Source of the DNA: JBBREP01 sp036501845
Lineage (GTDB): Bacteria > Actinomycetota > Acidimicrobiia > IMCC26256 > PALSA-610
Reading direction: 5' to 3'
NCBI GenBank assembly: GCA_036501845.1
Contig: DASXZO010000033.1
Span: forward strand, 9,113-73,112
DNA length: 64,000 nt
A program made the translations under genes and the position numbers. Below, in pieces: positions 1-8,615 of this stretch. Each line of letters starts with the position of its first letter. Within the stretch, counting starts at the first letter, position 1. Below the pieces are notes generated by a model. It searched no databases. It was not told the DNA's origin and saw only the letters and a program-made list of their open reading frames with translations.

Positions 1-74
1 TCGACGAGATCGTCGCGCTCGCGGTGGACGCGGCCGAGCGCCTACGCGACGTGGTGAAGGTCGCGGCGTTCTGA
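1..74 (+). CDS. C-terminal end of an unidentified protein
   Basis: Only the last 23 codons lie in the window, read in frame from base 3 to the TGA at 72-74. They encode an alanine- and valine-rich helical tail with several charged residues (ends DVVKVAAF). The tail is too short to assign a family. The next gene on the same strand begins close behind, and its frame is open back across this stop, so the two may be co-transcribed or even translationally coupled. Confidence 0.5.
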   Translation, partial: DEIVALAVDAAERLRDVVKVAAF

Positions 75-169
75 CTCCCATCGATACGACGGCGCCCGCC
101 GCAGGTGGAGTCGGCGCCGCCGCGTCAGGCGAACGCACGCGGTGGCGGCTCCGGCGAGCAGATGCGTAC

Positions 170-2068
170 ATGGCTATTGCCTGCGCGGTCGTCGCCGCGC
201 CGGTGATCGCCGAGCTGGTCCGGGTGTGGCGGTCGAACTTCTATCCGACCGCAGATGATGCCGTGGAAGCGATCCACGCGCGCGACGTGTTCTCCGTGCA
301 CACGCCGTTAGTCGGCATGTACTCAACCGTCACCGACCCGGGCCGGCCGTACCTGTACCACCTCGGTCCGATGGTGTTTTGGGCGCTCGCAATACCTGAC
401 CGGCTCTTCTCGGAGCGCATGGGCATTGTGATCGCGGCCGCGATCGTGAACATCGTCGCTGCGATCGCGCTACTTCGCAGCGTCCGCCGCATCTATGGCG
501 AGAGCGCCACGCTTGTCGCCGCCGCGCTTGTCGCCATCGTTTGCTGGTCGTTGGGTCGCAACACACTGGCCGAGCCGTGGAATCCATACATCGCGTTGAT
601 TCCCCTCATGCTCGTGCTCGTGTACTCGGTGGAGCTGGCCAACGGTGATTTGCGCCCGTTGCCGTGGGCCGCGCTCACCGGAAGCTTCGTCGTCCAGGCT
701 CATTACATCTACATCCCGATCGTGCTCGCCGCGCTCGCGGCTGGAATCGTGTTGGGTGTCGCAGCGAGACGGAGCGCGCGCGACGGGGCTTCGCCCCGAT
801 CGAACGAGCATGGCCGCGGCCATCCGGTTCGCGCCGCCGCCGTGGTGACGGGCGTGTGCTGGGTGCTGCCGCTGCTCGACGTGATCGTCCACTGGCCCGG
901 CAATCTCACGCAGTGGTTTGAGACGATCGAGCATCAACAGGGCTCGCAGATGCAGCTCGCGACCGCGTGGCACTACGTGGTCGACGCGATCGGATGGGTT
1001 CCGCTCGCCATTCGCGGCCCGCTGCCGTTTGCCGCGCTGATCGCCTTGCCCTTCCACGTCACGACGCTTGCGAACAGTGTCGCAATCGCCGTTGTCTTGG
1101 CCGTCGTGGCACTCACTGTGGCGCTGTGGACGCGCGAGCCCCACACGGCTCGGGTCACTGCGATCGCAGGGATACTCGTTGCCGCGATGTTGTTCTCGGT
1201 GTGGCGCCTTCCCGTGGCCTTCGACGTGACGCCCACATACAGGATCTTGATGTTGTGGCCGGTCGGCGCATTCGTGTGGGCCGCCGCGCTACTGGGAGTG
1301 CTGACGTTGACGCGGCACATCGCCGGCGTCCATCGATTGCGCGGTCGCGTGCAGCGGAAGGGTTCGGTGGTGATCGCGTTGGTCGCGATCCTCGCTGCGA
1401 CGGTCGGGGTCTTCGGAGTGGATGCCGGGCGGCCCATATCGCACTCCGACTGGGCGGCGACGCGCGCGCTGGTCGGCCCGACGCTCGCGAGTCTGCCGCA
1501 CGGGCACCGGTACCTGATCCACAGCGACGGTGGATTGGCCTACTTCGTGCAGTACGGGATCATGCGCTCGCTGCTCGATCACGGCTATGCGACCTTCATG
1601 CCGCCAAACGATGTGCAACTGGGTCGCTTCTACGCGAGTGCGAGCCCGCGCGACGTCGTGCTCCTCGTCACGAGCAGCCTCAACCCGCTGCCACGGCGCG
1701 CCCGGCCGGTCGCGCAATACGACCCCAACACGCCGGCCCAGTGGGCACACATGCGCCAAACGCGCGCACGTGCACTGGAGGTGTTGCGCACCGAGCCGCT
1801 TCGACTCACTCCATACGCGTCGAGACAGCTACGCAGCACACGGGGTGGGATTCGGAGCGCACTGGAAGCGGTCGCGCAGGGCCGCGCCACACCCGACGTG
1901 CTGCTGGACAATTTCGCCCCGCTCGTGTTCACCAACCTCGGTGTTCCGTTGTCACGTCAGCTCTTCGTCGTCGGCCCACATATCGTGCCGACTCTCGCTG
2001 CCTACGCCGACGCACGCAACGAAATCATGTCGACCAGGGTGCGGATAGCCGTCATCCCGCCGTCGTGA
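170..2068 (+). CDS. Polytopic membrane protein, GT-C (ArnT/GT39-like) glycosyltransferase candidate
   Basis: About 632 residues with roughly ten hydrophobic segments and a soluble C-terminal part of about 200 residues. This is the layout of GT-C enzymes, which move sugars from polyprenyl phosphates in the outer leaflet. An acidic TADDA stretch follows the first membrane helix, where GT-C proteins carry their catalytic acid. It is a clear relative of the protein at 15833-17449: both have a PWNPY motif, then a GD-x-LP segment, a histidine loop and a YxPS/YIP element. ATG 170 falls right at the first helix, and the open frame upstream (from CTG 71) adds a basic stretch typical of a cytoplasmic N terminus, so the true start may lie upstream at a non-ATG codon. 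The 3' end overlaps the convergent oxidoreductase gene by 17 nt. The substrate is unknown. Confidence 0.7.
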   Translation: MAIACAVVAAPVIAELVRVWRSNFYPTADDAVEAIHARDVFSVHTPLVGMYSTVTDPGRPYLYHLGPMVFWALAIPDRLFSERMGIVIAAAIVNIVAAIALLRSVRRIYGESATLVAAALVAIVCWSLGRNTLAEPWNPYIALIPLMLVLVYSVELANGDLRPLPWAALTGSFVVQAHYIYIPIVLAALAAGIVLGVAARRSARDGASPRSNEHGRGHPVRAAAVVTGVCWVLPLLDVIVHWPGNLTQWFETIEHQQGSQMQLATAWHYVVDAIGWVPLAIRGPLPFAALIALPFHVTTLANSVAIAVVLAVVALTVALWTREPHTARVTAIAGILVAAMLFSVWRLPVAFDVTPTYRILMLWPVGAFVWAAALLGVLTLTRHIAGVHRLRGRVQRKGSVVIALVAILAATVGVFGVDAGRPISHSDWAATRALVGPTLASLPHGHRYLIHSDGGLAYFVQYGIMRSLLDHGYATFMPPNDVQLGRFYASASPRDVVLLVTSSLNPLPRRARPVAQYDPNTPAQWAHMRQTRARALEVLRTEPLRLTPYASRQLRSTRGGIRSALEAVAQGRATPDVLLDNFAPLVFTNLGVPLSRQLFVVGPHIVPTLAAYADARNEIMSTRVRIAVIPPS

Positions 2069-3461
2069 GCAACTCCGAGTGGAGTGTGGGCTGAGCAGAG
2101 ACGCGCGGTCGCAAGACGCGTTCGGCGACGCTCGCAGCCTGCTGACGGAGTTCGGGAATCGCAGTCGTCTCGAAGTCGCAACCGGTGCGCACGGGCCCGA
2201 CCACGCTGATCGATCGGCTGGGCTTCGCCATCGCGTCGACGAGCGCGCCGTCGGCATCGACCGTGAGGCCGAGGCCGAACGGGGCGGGGGTTGCGATCCC
2301 GGTCGAGAGAAGTTGGCGCGTGAACGGATCGGTCGCCCCTCGCACATCGGCGCTGACGCCGGTGCAGTTGACCACGGCATCGGCGGCGATGGTGTGTGGG
2401 GCTTCCTGACCGTTCGTGGTCTCGACGAGCACGCCGTGGTCGGTGGCACGCACGTGCTGGACCCGGCCGCGCTGAACGTGGAGCCGACCCGTGTTGCGCG
2501 CAGCGGCGATCGCCGCGGCCACATCGGGCGCCATCCGGTGGCGGTGCACGTCCCAGAGTGACCGTGCGTGGCGCAGCAAGCGCGCTTGCTCGACCGGCTC
2601 CAAGTTGCGCCACAGCGCGACGGTCACTGGGCGGAGCCCATCCACGATCGACTCCCAGCTCCTGCCTTCGGCCCGTGCGTCGGCGAGCGCGCGCCGCACG
2701 GTTCGCACGAGTTGGCGCGCCGTGCGCGCCTCGCTGTCGACCGGCAGCACACACGGTGTGGGCGGGGTGGAATGGTCTGCGCGGTCGTGCGCCTGCGGGA
2801 TGCGACCGTGGCGTGACACCATCGTGATTCGACCGCGGTGACCGTCGGCGAGCAATGCGACCGCAACATCGACGGCCGTCAAACCGCTGCCCACGAGCAC
2901 GACGGACGCATCGTGACCGATCGCGGCGCGTGCCCGCTCGTCCCATGGGCTATCCACGATGCTCGGCGCACGGTCACCGAGCGGTCGAGGCGTGCGGTGA
3001 CCCGACGCGATGACGACGTGGTGCGCGTCGATCGAACTGCCCGTGTCGAGCGACACTCGCGCGCCGTGCGTTGCCGTGTGATCGATCGCGATGGCGCGTG
3101 CATGCAGGCGCTCGTAGCGCACCGAAGGATGGTGGTCGAGCTCGTCGCGCAACGCGTCGAGCAGGTACGCGCGATAGCAGCTTCGCGGCGCGAAGCCGCT
3201 GGGGTCGGAGTTCTCGCCGTTGCGGGCGAGCCACTCCACGAAGTGGTTCGGGCGATCGGTGTGCGCGCTGAGCTTCGCCGACCGCACGTTCATCAGGTGC
3301 TCGCGCCGGCGGGTTGCGTACGCCAGGCCGACCTCGGTCGGTGGCGCGGGATCGACGACCGCGATGTCGAGGTCGTGGCTGCCGGCCTGGTGCGTGAGGC
3401 GGATTGCGCACAGCAGACCGGATGCGCCGGCCCCGATCACGACGACACGATTGTGGTCCAT
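2052..3461 (-). CDS. FAD/NAD(P)-binding oxidoreductase
   Basis: 469 residues. An N-terminal Rossmann fingerprint VVVIGAGASGLLCAIRL binds FAD, followed by an LAYATRRREHLMNVR segment typical of the NAD_binding_9 / HpyO-like FAD family. A second nucleotide-binding loop, VVLVGSGLTAVDVAVALL, lies near residues 170-187. An ATG at 3461 was chosen over TTG 3470 because GGAGG lies about 10 nt before it. Members act as cytosolic flavin monooxygenase-like or peptide-modifying oxidases, and no substrate can be read from the sequence. Upstream are two hairpins (3542-3557 and 3583-3614) that separate it from the protease operon on the same strand. Confidence 0.8.
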   Translation of the reverse strand: MDHNRVVVIGAGASGLLCAIRLTHQAGSHDLDIAVVDPAPPTEVGLAYATRRREHLMNVRSAKLSAHTDRPNHFVEWLARNGENSDPSGFAPRSCYRAYLLDALRDELDHHPSVRYERLHARAIAIDHTATHGARVSLDTGSSIDAHHVVIASGHRTPRPLGDRAPSIVDSPWDERARAAIGHDASVVLVGSGLTAVDVAVALLADGHRGRITMVSRHGRIPQAHDRADHSTPPTPCVLPVDSEARTARQLVRTVRRALADARAEGRSWESIVDGLRPVTVALWRNLEPVEQARLLRHARSLWDVHRHRMAPDVAAAIAAARNTGRLHVQRGRVQHVRATDHGVLVETTNGQEAPHTIAADAVVNCTGVSADVRGATDPFTRQLLSTGIATPAPFGLGLTVDADGALVDAMAKPSRSISVVGPVRTGCDFETTAIPELRQQAASVAERVLRPRVSAQPTLHSELLTTAG

Positions 3462-3582
3462 GGGCGGCAACCCTCCGGCTGGGGACTCGTGTCCGCATCA
3501 TGGAATGGGTTGCCACGTACTGGAAGAAGGATCCGGGGCCCGGTGACCCCTGTCACCGCGCACGCGGAGGTGGTGCCGCGTT

Positions 3583-3614
3583 GCGGGTAGGGCCGGGGGA
3601 GTGGCCCTACCCGC
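3583..3614 (-). terminator. 12-bp perfect hairpin, likely terminator of the protease operon
   Basis: GCGGGTAGGGCC (3583-3594) and GGCCCTACCCGC (3603-3614) are perfect inverted repeats around an 8-nt loop. The hairpin lies 48 nt after the protease stop codon and about 120 nt before the next start on the same strand. There is no T-run, which is usual in GC-rich actinobacteria. A smaller hairpin GGTGAC-CCCT-GTCACC sits at 3542-3557 and could be part of the promoter/operator of the FAD gene. Confidence 0.65.
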
Positions 3615-3661
3615 CGCGAAGGTCGCCGGCGTAGAACCCCACGATCCACGCCGGCGAGAAC

Positions 3662-4423
3662 TCAGCGAGCGACGCTGATCCTCCAGAAGTCGCTCGAGAG
3701 CGATCGCTGGGTGAGATAGGCGTACGGCATCGTGAAGTAACCCGCGAGGCCCCACTTGTCGCCCCACGAGTTGCGCACGATGAAGCGCTGGTCCGAATCG
3801 TCGTAACCGACGGCCACCACCGCGTGACCACCGATCACCGATTCGCCTTGTTGCGGCATGTCGAGCTCGCCCGACTTGCGTACCTGCTCGCTCTCGAACG
3901 AGTTGTACACGGTGAAGCCGAATGCGAACACATAGCCCGAGGCGAGGCAGCCCTTCATCTGGGCCAGATCGCGTGCCACGCGTTGATACGACGTGATGTG
4001 ATGGGGCTTGGCCTTGTCCACTGCCGCGGTCGATGGTTCGGTGTAGAGATCGGCGGCTGCGTACGGCCAGTCGGTCTCGGGGCAGTAGCCGGCCTTGGCC
4101 ACCGACTTGATGCCATCGCGGATGTGCGCGCCCGAGTCGGACTTGGTGCTGTGCTCGATGACTCGCTCGTTCCAGTAGATGAACAAACGAGAGGGCATGA
4201 ACGAGTCGAGCTTCTCGCGCATGAGGTCGAACTCGACGGCCGCCGCGATTGCGTTGGCGGTGCAGCTGTTGATGTCACCCTGGTCGTACACCGGCGGGCA
4301 CTCGGGCCGGAGGTCGACACTGCGCGGCAGCTCGGTGAGCACCCCGGGCGCAGCCGCGAACAGGTGATCGCGCTGGTCGGGGAGATCAGGGAGCCAGCCG
4401 TAGCGTGCGGCGGCTATCGCCAT
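3662..4423 (-). CDS. Papain-like cysteine peptidase (family C1), cytoplasmic
   Basis: 253 residues. The catalytic set is complete: Gln48 of the oxyanion hole and Cys54 (DQGDINSCTANA), His200 (GGHAVVAVGYDD) and Asn218 (VRNSWGDKWG). The N terminus has the YGWLPDLPDQRD motif shared by many microbial C1 peptidases, directly before the mature-like domain, so no classical I29 propeptide is present. There is no signal peptide, so the enzyme should be intracellular. ATG 4423 was chosen because GGAG lies 6 nt before it; the in-frame upstream codons overlap the preceding gene. It is 13 nt downstream of the acidic-protein gene and surely co-transcribed with it. Having no propeptide, it must be controlled some other way, and the partner protein is a candidate. 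Confidence 0.88.
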   Translation of the reverse strand: MAIAAARYGWLPDLPDQRDHLFAAAPGVLTELPRSVDLRPECPPVYDQGDINSCTANAIAAAVEFDLMREKLDSFMPSRLFIYWNERVIEHSTKSDSGAHIRDGIKSVAKAGYCPETDWPYAAADLYTEPSTAAVDKAKPHHITSYQRVARDLAQMKGCLASGYVFAFGFTVYNSFESEQVRKSGELDMPQQGESVIGGHAVVAVGYDDSDQRFIVRNSWGDKWGLAGYFTMPYAYLTQRSLSSDFWRISVAR

Positions 4424-4436
4424 CGAAGACTCCGCA

Positions 4437-4850
4437 TCACGCGAGCGCGCGCCCTTGGGGACCGCGCACACGGATCGTCTTGGTGCCTTGCTCGTCCTCG
4501 ATGCTCACGTCCACGCCTGCCGCTGAGGTGAGGTCTTCGCTCTCCACATCGCAGTCGAGCGGCATCGTGTAGCCGTCGGCCCGATCGAACATCTCGAGTG
4601 TCGCCTGGCGGATGCCCTCGACCACCTCGGGGCTGAGATTCTCGAGCACCTTGCGGATGCCCTCGTCCATCTCGGCGTCGAGCCCGAGGTCTTCGACCAT
4701 CTGCACGAGTGGGCGGCCGCTCGCGTGCATCTGCCGCACCTGGTCGCGCACGCCGGCCTCGGCGAGCAGGCCGTTTGCGGCCACCACCATCGGATCTCCG
4801 GGCAGCCCCGGCATCGGCACGTTGCGGGGTCGCTTCTTGTCGTCGGGCAT
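4437..4850 (-). CDS. Acidic hypothetical protein upstream of the C1 peptidase
   Basis: 137 residues, not recognised. The first 20 residues are basic and proline-rich (DKKRPRNVPMPGLPGD). Residues about 23-90 look like amphipathic helices rich in Glu/Asp (LLAEAGVRDQVRQM, DEGIRKVLENLSPEVVEGI). The C terminus looks like short strands (GVDVSIEDEQGTKTIRVRG). No signal peptide or membrane segment. It is the first gene of a two-gene operon with the papain-like peptidase. A role as trans-acting propeptide, inhibitor, substrate or delivery factor for that protease is only inference from position. It diverges from the BTAD regulator gene. Confidence 0.75.
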   Translation of the reverse strand: MPDDKKRPRNVPMPGLPGDPMVVAANGLLAEAGVRDQVRQMHASGRPLVQMVEDLGLDAEMDEGIRKVLENLSPEVVEGIRQATLEMFDRADGYTMPLDCDVESEDLTSAAGVDVSIEDEQGTKTIRVRGPQGRALA

Positions 4851-4915
4851 CGATCGCTCTTTCCGCGCGGCTGCGCACTGCCGAGGCCCACGATCGCCGT
4901 GGCGCCACCGTGTGA

Positions 4916-4945
4916 TTTACGCCGGACCTGTTAAGGCGCCGTAAA
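4916..4945. promoter_or_regulatory. Inverted repeat TTTACG-n18-CGTAAA in a divergent promoter region
   Basis: TTTACG at 4916-4921 and CGTAAA at 4940-4945 face each other in the 190-bp gap between the protease operon (minus) and the BTAD regulator (plus). The element is AT-richer than its surroundings and suits a regulator operator or a shared promoter. It is near enough to the regulator start to serve autoregulation. This is read from the sequence only. Confidence 0.4.
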
Positions 4946-5040
4946 ACGCCCGCACGCTGCGATGACGGGCCGTGCCTCAGGCGCAAATCACCGTGTATCG
5001 TCGCCTGCGGCGAATCGCCGGCGGGCGAATCGAGGGGCCA

Positions 5041-8000
5041 GTGGAGGTGCGCATACTCGGGCCGTTGGAGGTCTGGCACGACGGATCGGTCGCGCCGATC
5101 CGCGGCGCGAAACCACGGCAACTCCTCGCCCTGCTCGCGATGCGTGCGAATCACGTCGTGAGCGCCGAGGTGCTCATCGACGAGCTGTGGGAGGGCGATC
5201 CGCCGCCGAGCGCGGCAACCGCGCTGCGTGTGCACGTGAGCAAGCTCCGTGAGGCGCTCGACGTCAACCGCAGCGAGAGCGGACCGAGCAGCCGCCTGCC
5301 CGCGCTGTCGGGCGGCTACCTACTGCGCGTCGAGACCGACGAGCTCGACGCCGAACGTTTCGAGCGACTCGTGGTACTGGCACGCGACGCGATGGCCGAC
5401 GGCGCCACCGACGAAGCTGTCCGCCAACTCCGTGAAGCCCTCGATCTCTGGCGCGGCGAACCGTTGGCCGACGCGCGCGACCTCAGCGCGGTCTCGGGCA
5501 CGACTGCTCATCTGCGAGCGGTGCGGCTCGGCGCGATCGAGCAGCTCGCGGATGCGCAGCTTGCCCTCGGCGAGAACGCGGCTGTGATCGACTTGCTCAC
5601 CGAAGCGATCAACGACGCGCCGCTGCAGGAGCGACTGACGGCGCAGCTGATGCTGGCGCTCTACCGCTCGGGCCGCCAAGCCGACGCCTTGAACGCGTTC
5701 CGCGCGCTGCAGCGACAACTCGACGAGATGCTCGGTCTGCCGCCGGCCCTCGAGGTTCGCCAGCTCGAGGAAGACATCCTGTTCCAACGGGCACGCCTCG
5801 ACCTCACGCGCCCCCGCGACGCGTCAGTGGATCGCGGCGAACGCCCCTTCTCGCGAGGTGGGCGGTTCGTCGGTCGTCGCCAGGAACTCGATCGCCTCGC
5901 GCGAGCGCTCGACGCCGCGGCCCGGGGCGAGCGCCGGCTCGTGCTGTTGTCGGGGCCGTCGGGAGTGGGCAAGACGGCAACCGCAGAGATCTTGCTCGGC
6001 CGCGCAACCGTGCCCGACATGGTCGTGCGCCGCGGGAGTTGTGTCGAGGTGTCGCTCGGCGACTACGAGCCCTTCGCTCAGATCTTGCGTGAGCACCTCG
6101 ACGAGCTCGACGGCGACGCGCGGGCGCAGGTTCCCGAATCCCTCGATCTCGTGCTCGGCGCCGCGCCCGCGTCCGCGTCTACGTCCGACGCGAGCGTGGT
6201 CGACGACGATCAGGCGCAGACTGCCCAGTATCGATTGTTCGGATCGGTGAGCAGTGCCCTTGCCGCGGAGCGCCGCCGCCCGCTGGTGCTCGTGATCGAC
6301 GACGCGCACTGGGCCGACCGCCAGACGCTGCTGCTGTTGCGTCACGTGATGCGAACACCGTCGATCGAGGGCCTGCTGGTGGTCGCCACGTACCGCCGCG
6401 AGGAAATGAGCGGGGCGCGCCTCGAGCTCCTGGAAGATGCCGCGCCGCGCCGACACACCGATCTCGTGGCACTGACCGGGCTCGACGACCGCGAACTGCG
6501 GGCATTCGTGCGCGCGATGGCCCCGCCGGAGCAGATGGGTGTGCTGCTCGACGCCATCGGGTCGCTGCAGTCGGCAACTGGAGGCAATCCGCTGTTCCTG
6601 CGCGAGCTCTTTCGTGAGCTCGACGATCATCCTTCTGCTGGGAGCGATCCGCTCGAACTGGAAAGGACGCTGGGCACGCTCGCGCCAGTAGGCGTGCGGG
6701 AGCTGGTGGATCGGCGCGTCGAACGGCTGAGCGCGGCAGGGCGCCAGCTCGTGGAGGCCGCGGCGGTGATCGCGCGCGACATCTCCCTCGACGCGATCAC
6801 CGCCGCGTGCCGGCTGACCGGGCTCACGGTGCACGACGGGTTGGAGGAGTGCCTCGCGACTCGCCTCATCGTCGAGGACGAGCATGTGGTTGGTCGCTAT
6901 CAGTTCCCGCACGATGTGGTGCGGAACGCGGTTGCTACGACCATCCCCGTGTCGCGGCGCTCGGTGGTGCATCGGCGGCTCGCTCGGCACCTCGAGCAGT
7001 CGGCCGACGAGATCGAGCCGGCGGTGCTTGCCCATCATTTCGGCGCGGCGGGGCCAACTTGTGCCGCGAAGGCGGCGTTGTACGCGCACCGCGCCGGCGA
7101 CGACGCGGCGCGGCGCTTCGCGTTCGCCGACGCGGCCCATTGGTACGAGCGCGCGGCCGAGGGTTACGAGGGAGCAAGCGCGCAGCATCCCGAGCTCGGT
7201 CGACTGATGCTGGCCCTCGGGCGCGCGTTCGAGAACGACCAACAGCGCGACCGCGCGGAATGGGCCTTCGTGCGCGCGGCGGAGCTCGCGGCTGCGGGTA
7301 ACGACTCGTCGTTACTCGTCGACGCGGCGTTGGCGCTGCTCGGGCCGTGGAGCTCAGGATCGGCGCGCGAGCCGATCGCGCTGGCGCTGTTGCGCGCCGC
7401 GCTCGCCGAGCTCGCACCCGAAGACTCACTCCGCCGCGTGGAGGTGCTGAACGGGATCGCGACCGCGTTGTACCTCGTGGATCCCAACGAGGAAGGCTCG
7501 GTGGCCGCGGCTGCGGTGGAGATCGCGGCACGGCTCGACGATCGACGTGCGCTCGCATTGGCTCGCCTCGCCACCCATCGCTGGCTCACCCACCAACCCG
7601 CCGCATGCGGTGAGCGGCTCGCGGCCGCGCAATCGGCCAAATCGCTGCTCGACGACCCGAGCGGATCGAGTGAGCTGTGGTTGCGCATCCAGCGTGAGGT
7701 GCTCGCGGACCTGCTCGAGAACGGCGAGTTCCACAACTTCGCGGCCGAGCTCGACCGGTACGAAACCGCGTCGACGCGCTTCGGGAGCCCGCGCAACATC
7801 TACTGGTCGATGGCGTTGCGCGCGACGCAAGCGTGCATGGTCGGCGACCTCGGCCTCGCTGAGCAGCTGGCTCGCGGCGCGTCGTTGCGCGGCCACGAGC
7901 TCGAGCAGAACTCGAGCGGCGCGTACCTGCTCCAGCGTTTCGTGGTGCGATTCCAGCAGGGCCGCCTGGCCGAGGAGCTCGGGGTGCTCGCGCACGCCGA

Positions 8001-8550
8001 CGCCGCGCCCGACACGTTCCGTGCCGGCGCTGCGTTGCTTGCAGTCGCGCGGTGTGAGACGGGAGAACTGAACGCGGCGCGTGAGGTGTTGCGCTCGACG
8101 ATCGCGGATCGCGAGACGCCGCTCCGCCACGATGTGCTGTGGTTGGGAGCGGCCGCGCTGTTCGCCGCGGTGGCGGCCAACACCGGCGGGGCGGAGGAGA
8201 TCGACACACTGCTGGAGTGGTTGACGCCCTGTGCCGACCAGATCGTGGTGTTCGGCACCGGCGCGGCCGTCCTCGGGCCGGTACGCCTGTGGCTCGGCCT
8301 CCTCACCGCCGCGCGCGGCGACTGCGACACCGCGGTCACGCACTTCGTCGCAGCGAGTGAAAGGGCAAAGACACTCGGAATGGCCTATTGGGAAGCCGAC
8401 GCGCAGCTCGCGATGGCGATCACGTTGGAACGTCGTGGACGTGCGGTCGACAGTGGCGATGCGGCGCGCCTACGCGCGGGCGCGCTCGCGACCGCCCGCG
8501 CCGGCGGCTACGGCCAACTCGAACAGCGCGCACAGCGCGCCGCGGGGTGA
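5041..8550 (+). CDS. BTAD/SARP-type transcriptional regulator with AAA ATPase and TPR-like region
   Basis: About 1169 residues. Residues 1-95 form an OmpR-like winged helix (VRILGPLEV, then ALRVHVSKLREALD). Residues 95-245 are the BTAD helical domain. A P-loop GPSGVGKT lies near residue 305 and a Walker B LVLVIDDAHWAD near 415, so this is the STAND/AAA ATPase module of AfsR-like regulators. The remaining 600 residues are alanine-rich helical repeats like TPRs. There is no C-terminal LuxR helix-turn-helix, so DNA is bound by the N-terminal domain. GTG 5041 is preferred because homologues start at V/M-R-I-L-G-P-L; GTG 4972 would add 23 unlikely residues. Such proteins switch on secondary metabolism or stress genes when the ATPase senses a ligand. 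Likely targets are neighbours, but that is inference. Confidence 0.85.
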   Translation: MEVRILGPLEVWHDGSVAPIRGAKPRQLLALLAMRANHVVSAEVLIDELWEGDPPPSAATALRVHVSKLREALDVNRSESGPSSRLPALSGGYLLRVETDELDAERFERLVVLARDAMADGATDEAVRQLREALDLWRGEPLADARDLSAVSGTTAHLRAVRLGAIEQLADAQLALGENAAVIDLLTEAINDAPLQERLTAQLMLALYRSGRQADALNAFRALQRQLDEMLGLPPALEVRQLEEDILFQRARLDLTRPRDASVDRGERPFSRGGRFVGRRQELDRLARALDAAARGERRLVLLSGPSGVGKTATAEILLGRATVPDMVVRRGSCVEVSLGDYEPFAQILREHLDELDGDARAQVPESLDLVLGAAPASASTSDASVVDDDQAQTAQYRLFGSVSSALAAERRRPLVLVIDDAHWADRQTLLLLRHVMRTPSIEGLLVVATYRREEMSGARLELLEDAAPRRHTDLVALTGLDDRELRAFVRAMAPPEQMGVLLDAIGSLQSATGGNPLFLRELFRELDDHPSAGSDPLELERTLGTLAPVGVRELVDRRVERLSAAGRQLVEAAAVIARDISLDAITAACRLTGLTVHDGLEECLATRLIVEDEHVVGRYQFPHDVVRNAVATTIPVSRRSVVHRRLARHLEQSADEIEPAVLAHHFGAAGPTCAAKAALYAHRAGDDAARRFAFADAAHWYERAAEGYEGASAQHPELGRLMLALGRAFENDQQRDRAEWAFVRAAELAAAGNDSSLLVDAALALLGPWSSGSAREPIALALLRAALAELAPEDSLRRVEVLNGIATALYLVDPNEEGSVAAAAVEIAARLDDRRALALARLATHRWLTHQPAACGERLAAAQSAKSLLDDPSGSSELWLRIQREVLADLLENGEFHNFAAELDRYETASTRFGSPRNIYWSMALRATQACMVGDLGLAEQLARGASLRGHELEQNSSGAYLLQRFVVRFQQGRLAEELGVLAHADAAPDTFRAGAALLAVARCETGELNAAREVLRSTIADRETPLRHDVLWLGAAALFAAVAANTGGAEEIDTLLEWLTPCADQIVVFGTGAAVLGPVRLWLGLLTAARGDCDTAVTHFVAASERAKTLGMAYWEADAQLAMAITLERRGRAVDSGDAARLRAGALATARAGGYGQLEQRAQRAAG

Positions 8551-8615
8551 ACATCGAACGAGCACGTTGACGCGATGAGGACCAACACGAGCGGGTCGGG
8601 CCGGTACCGTTCGCC

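Noticed and set aside
5824..7242. A 472-codon minus-strand frame inside the BTAD regulator
   Set aside because: It mirrors the codon structure of the real gene, and the Walker motifs of the plus strand are clear.
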